Positions 63,958 to 64,000 of a stretch of DNA of 64,000 nucleotides are shown here, piece by piece. The notes below the pieces were generated by a model. It saw nothing but the letters and a program-made list of their open reading frames with translations. It was not told the DNA's origin and did not search any database. Both the position numbers and the translations under genes were made by a program. Each line of letters begins with the position of its first letter. The stretch's first letter is position 1. Source of the stretch: Flavobacterium sp. J27 (GTDB lineage Bacteria; Bacteroidota; Bacteroidia; Flavobacteriales; Flavobacteriaceae); the NCBI RefSeq assembly GCF_004303025.1, contig NZ_PJQW01000010.1, forward strand, positions 125,432 to 189,431. The letters run 5' to 3'.

Positions 63958-64000
63958 CTTTTAATTAAATTATACTTCCGTAGATAAACAACAATACCAT

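Overview
The window looks like chromosomal DNA of a member of the Bacteroidota, most likely Flavobacteriaceae. It is AT-rich, several promoters match the group's TTG / TAnnTTTG consensus, and three proteins are typical of the group: a PKD/HYR adhesin with a gliding-motility C-terminal sorting domain, its PorP/SprF partner, and an RCC1-repeat protein with a type IX secretion (T9SS) tail. There are no complete rRNA or tRNA genes and no CRISPR array.

Left flank (1-12386): a TetR regulator and a small exported DUF2147-like protein share repeated 16-bp operators. A TPR sensor kinase with a LuxR-type response regulator lies beside a small glycine-rich protein and the PKD/HYR adhesin-SprF operon, which carry TACGTA-rich upstream sites. 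A decaying patch of small cassette-like genes follows (DUF1801 protein, membrane protein, exported protein, remnants).

Integrated element (12387-63133): two identical 43-bp direct repeats, each the 3' half of a CAT-anticodon tRNA, bracket about 50.7 kb. A tyrosine integrase sits just inside the right repeat and candidate arm-type sites lie inside both ends. MobC, a MOBP-type relaxase and a candidate oriT are present but no conjugation machinery, so this appears to be an integrative mobilizable element. From left to right it carries: (1) a module of amidohydrolase, LysM-NlpC/P60 protein, unknown protein, SMEK-like/NACHT STAND NTPase, lipoprotein and two orphan response regulators, four of whose transcription units share one operator-promoter design; (2) two consecutive operons, 22.3-29.0 kb and 29.2-46.0 kb, headed by an identical 48-bp operator-promoter and encoding giant unrecognised proteins (739, 1076, 2587 and 2187 aa), a phage-tail-fibre-like protein, an exonuclease and an RCC1 T9SS protein; (3) the mobilization block; (4) an eight-gene minus-strand defence convoy: AbiEi-AbiEii, then HsdS, a Septu-like ATPase and HNH nuclease, a PD-(D/E)xK protein, HsdM and a zinc-ribbon nuclease, without HsdR; (5) the integrase.

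Right flank (63134-64000): a partial stretch with an atypical short-chain dehydrogenase/epimerase.

The best candidates for undescribed biology are the giant-protein locus with its shared operator, and the HsdMS plus Septu-like composite operon. All family names are from reading the sequence; no database search was possible.
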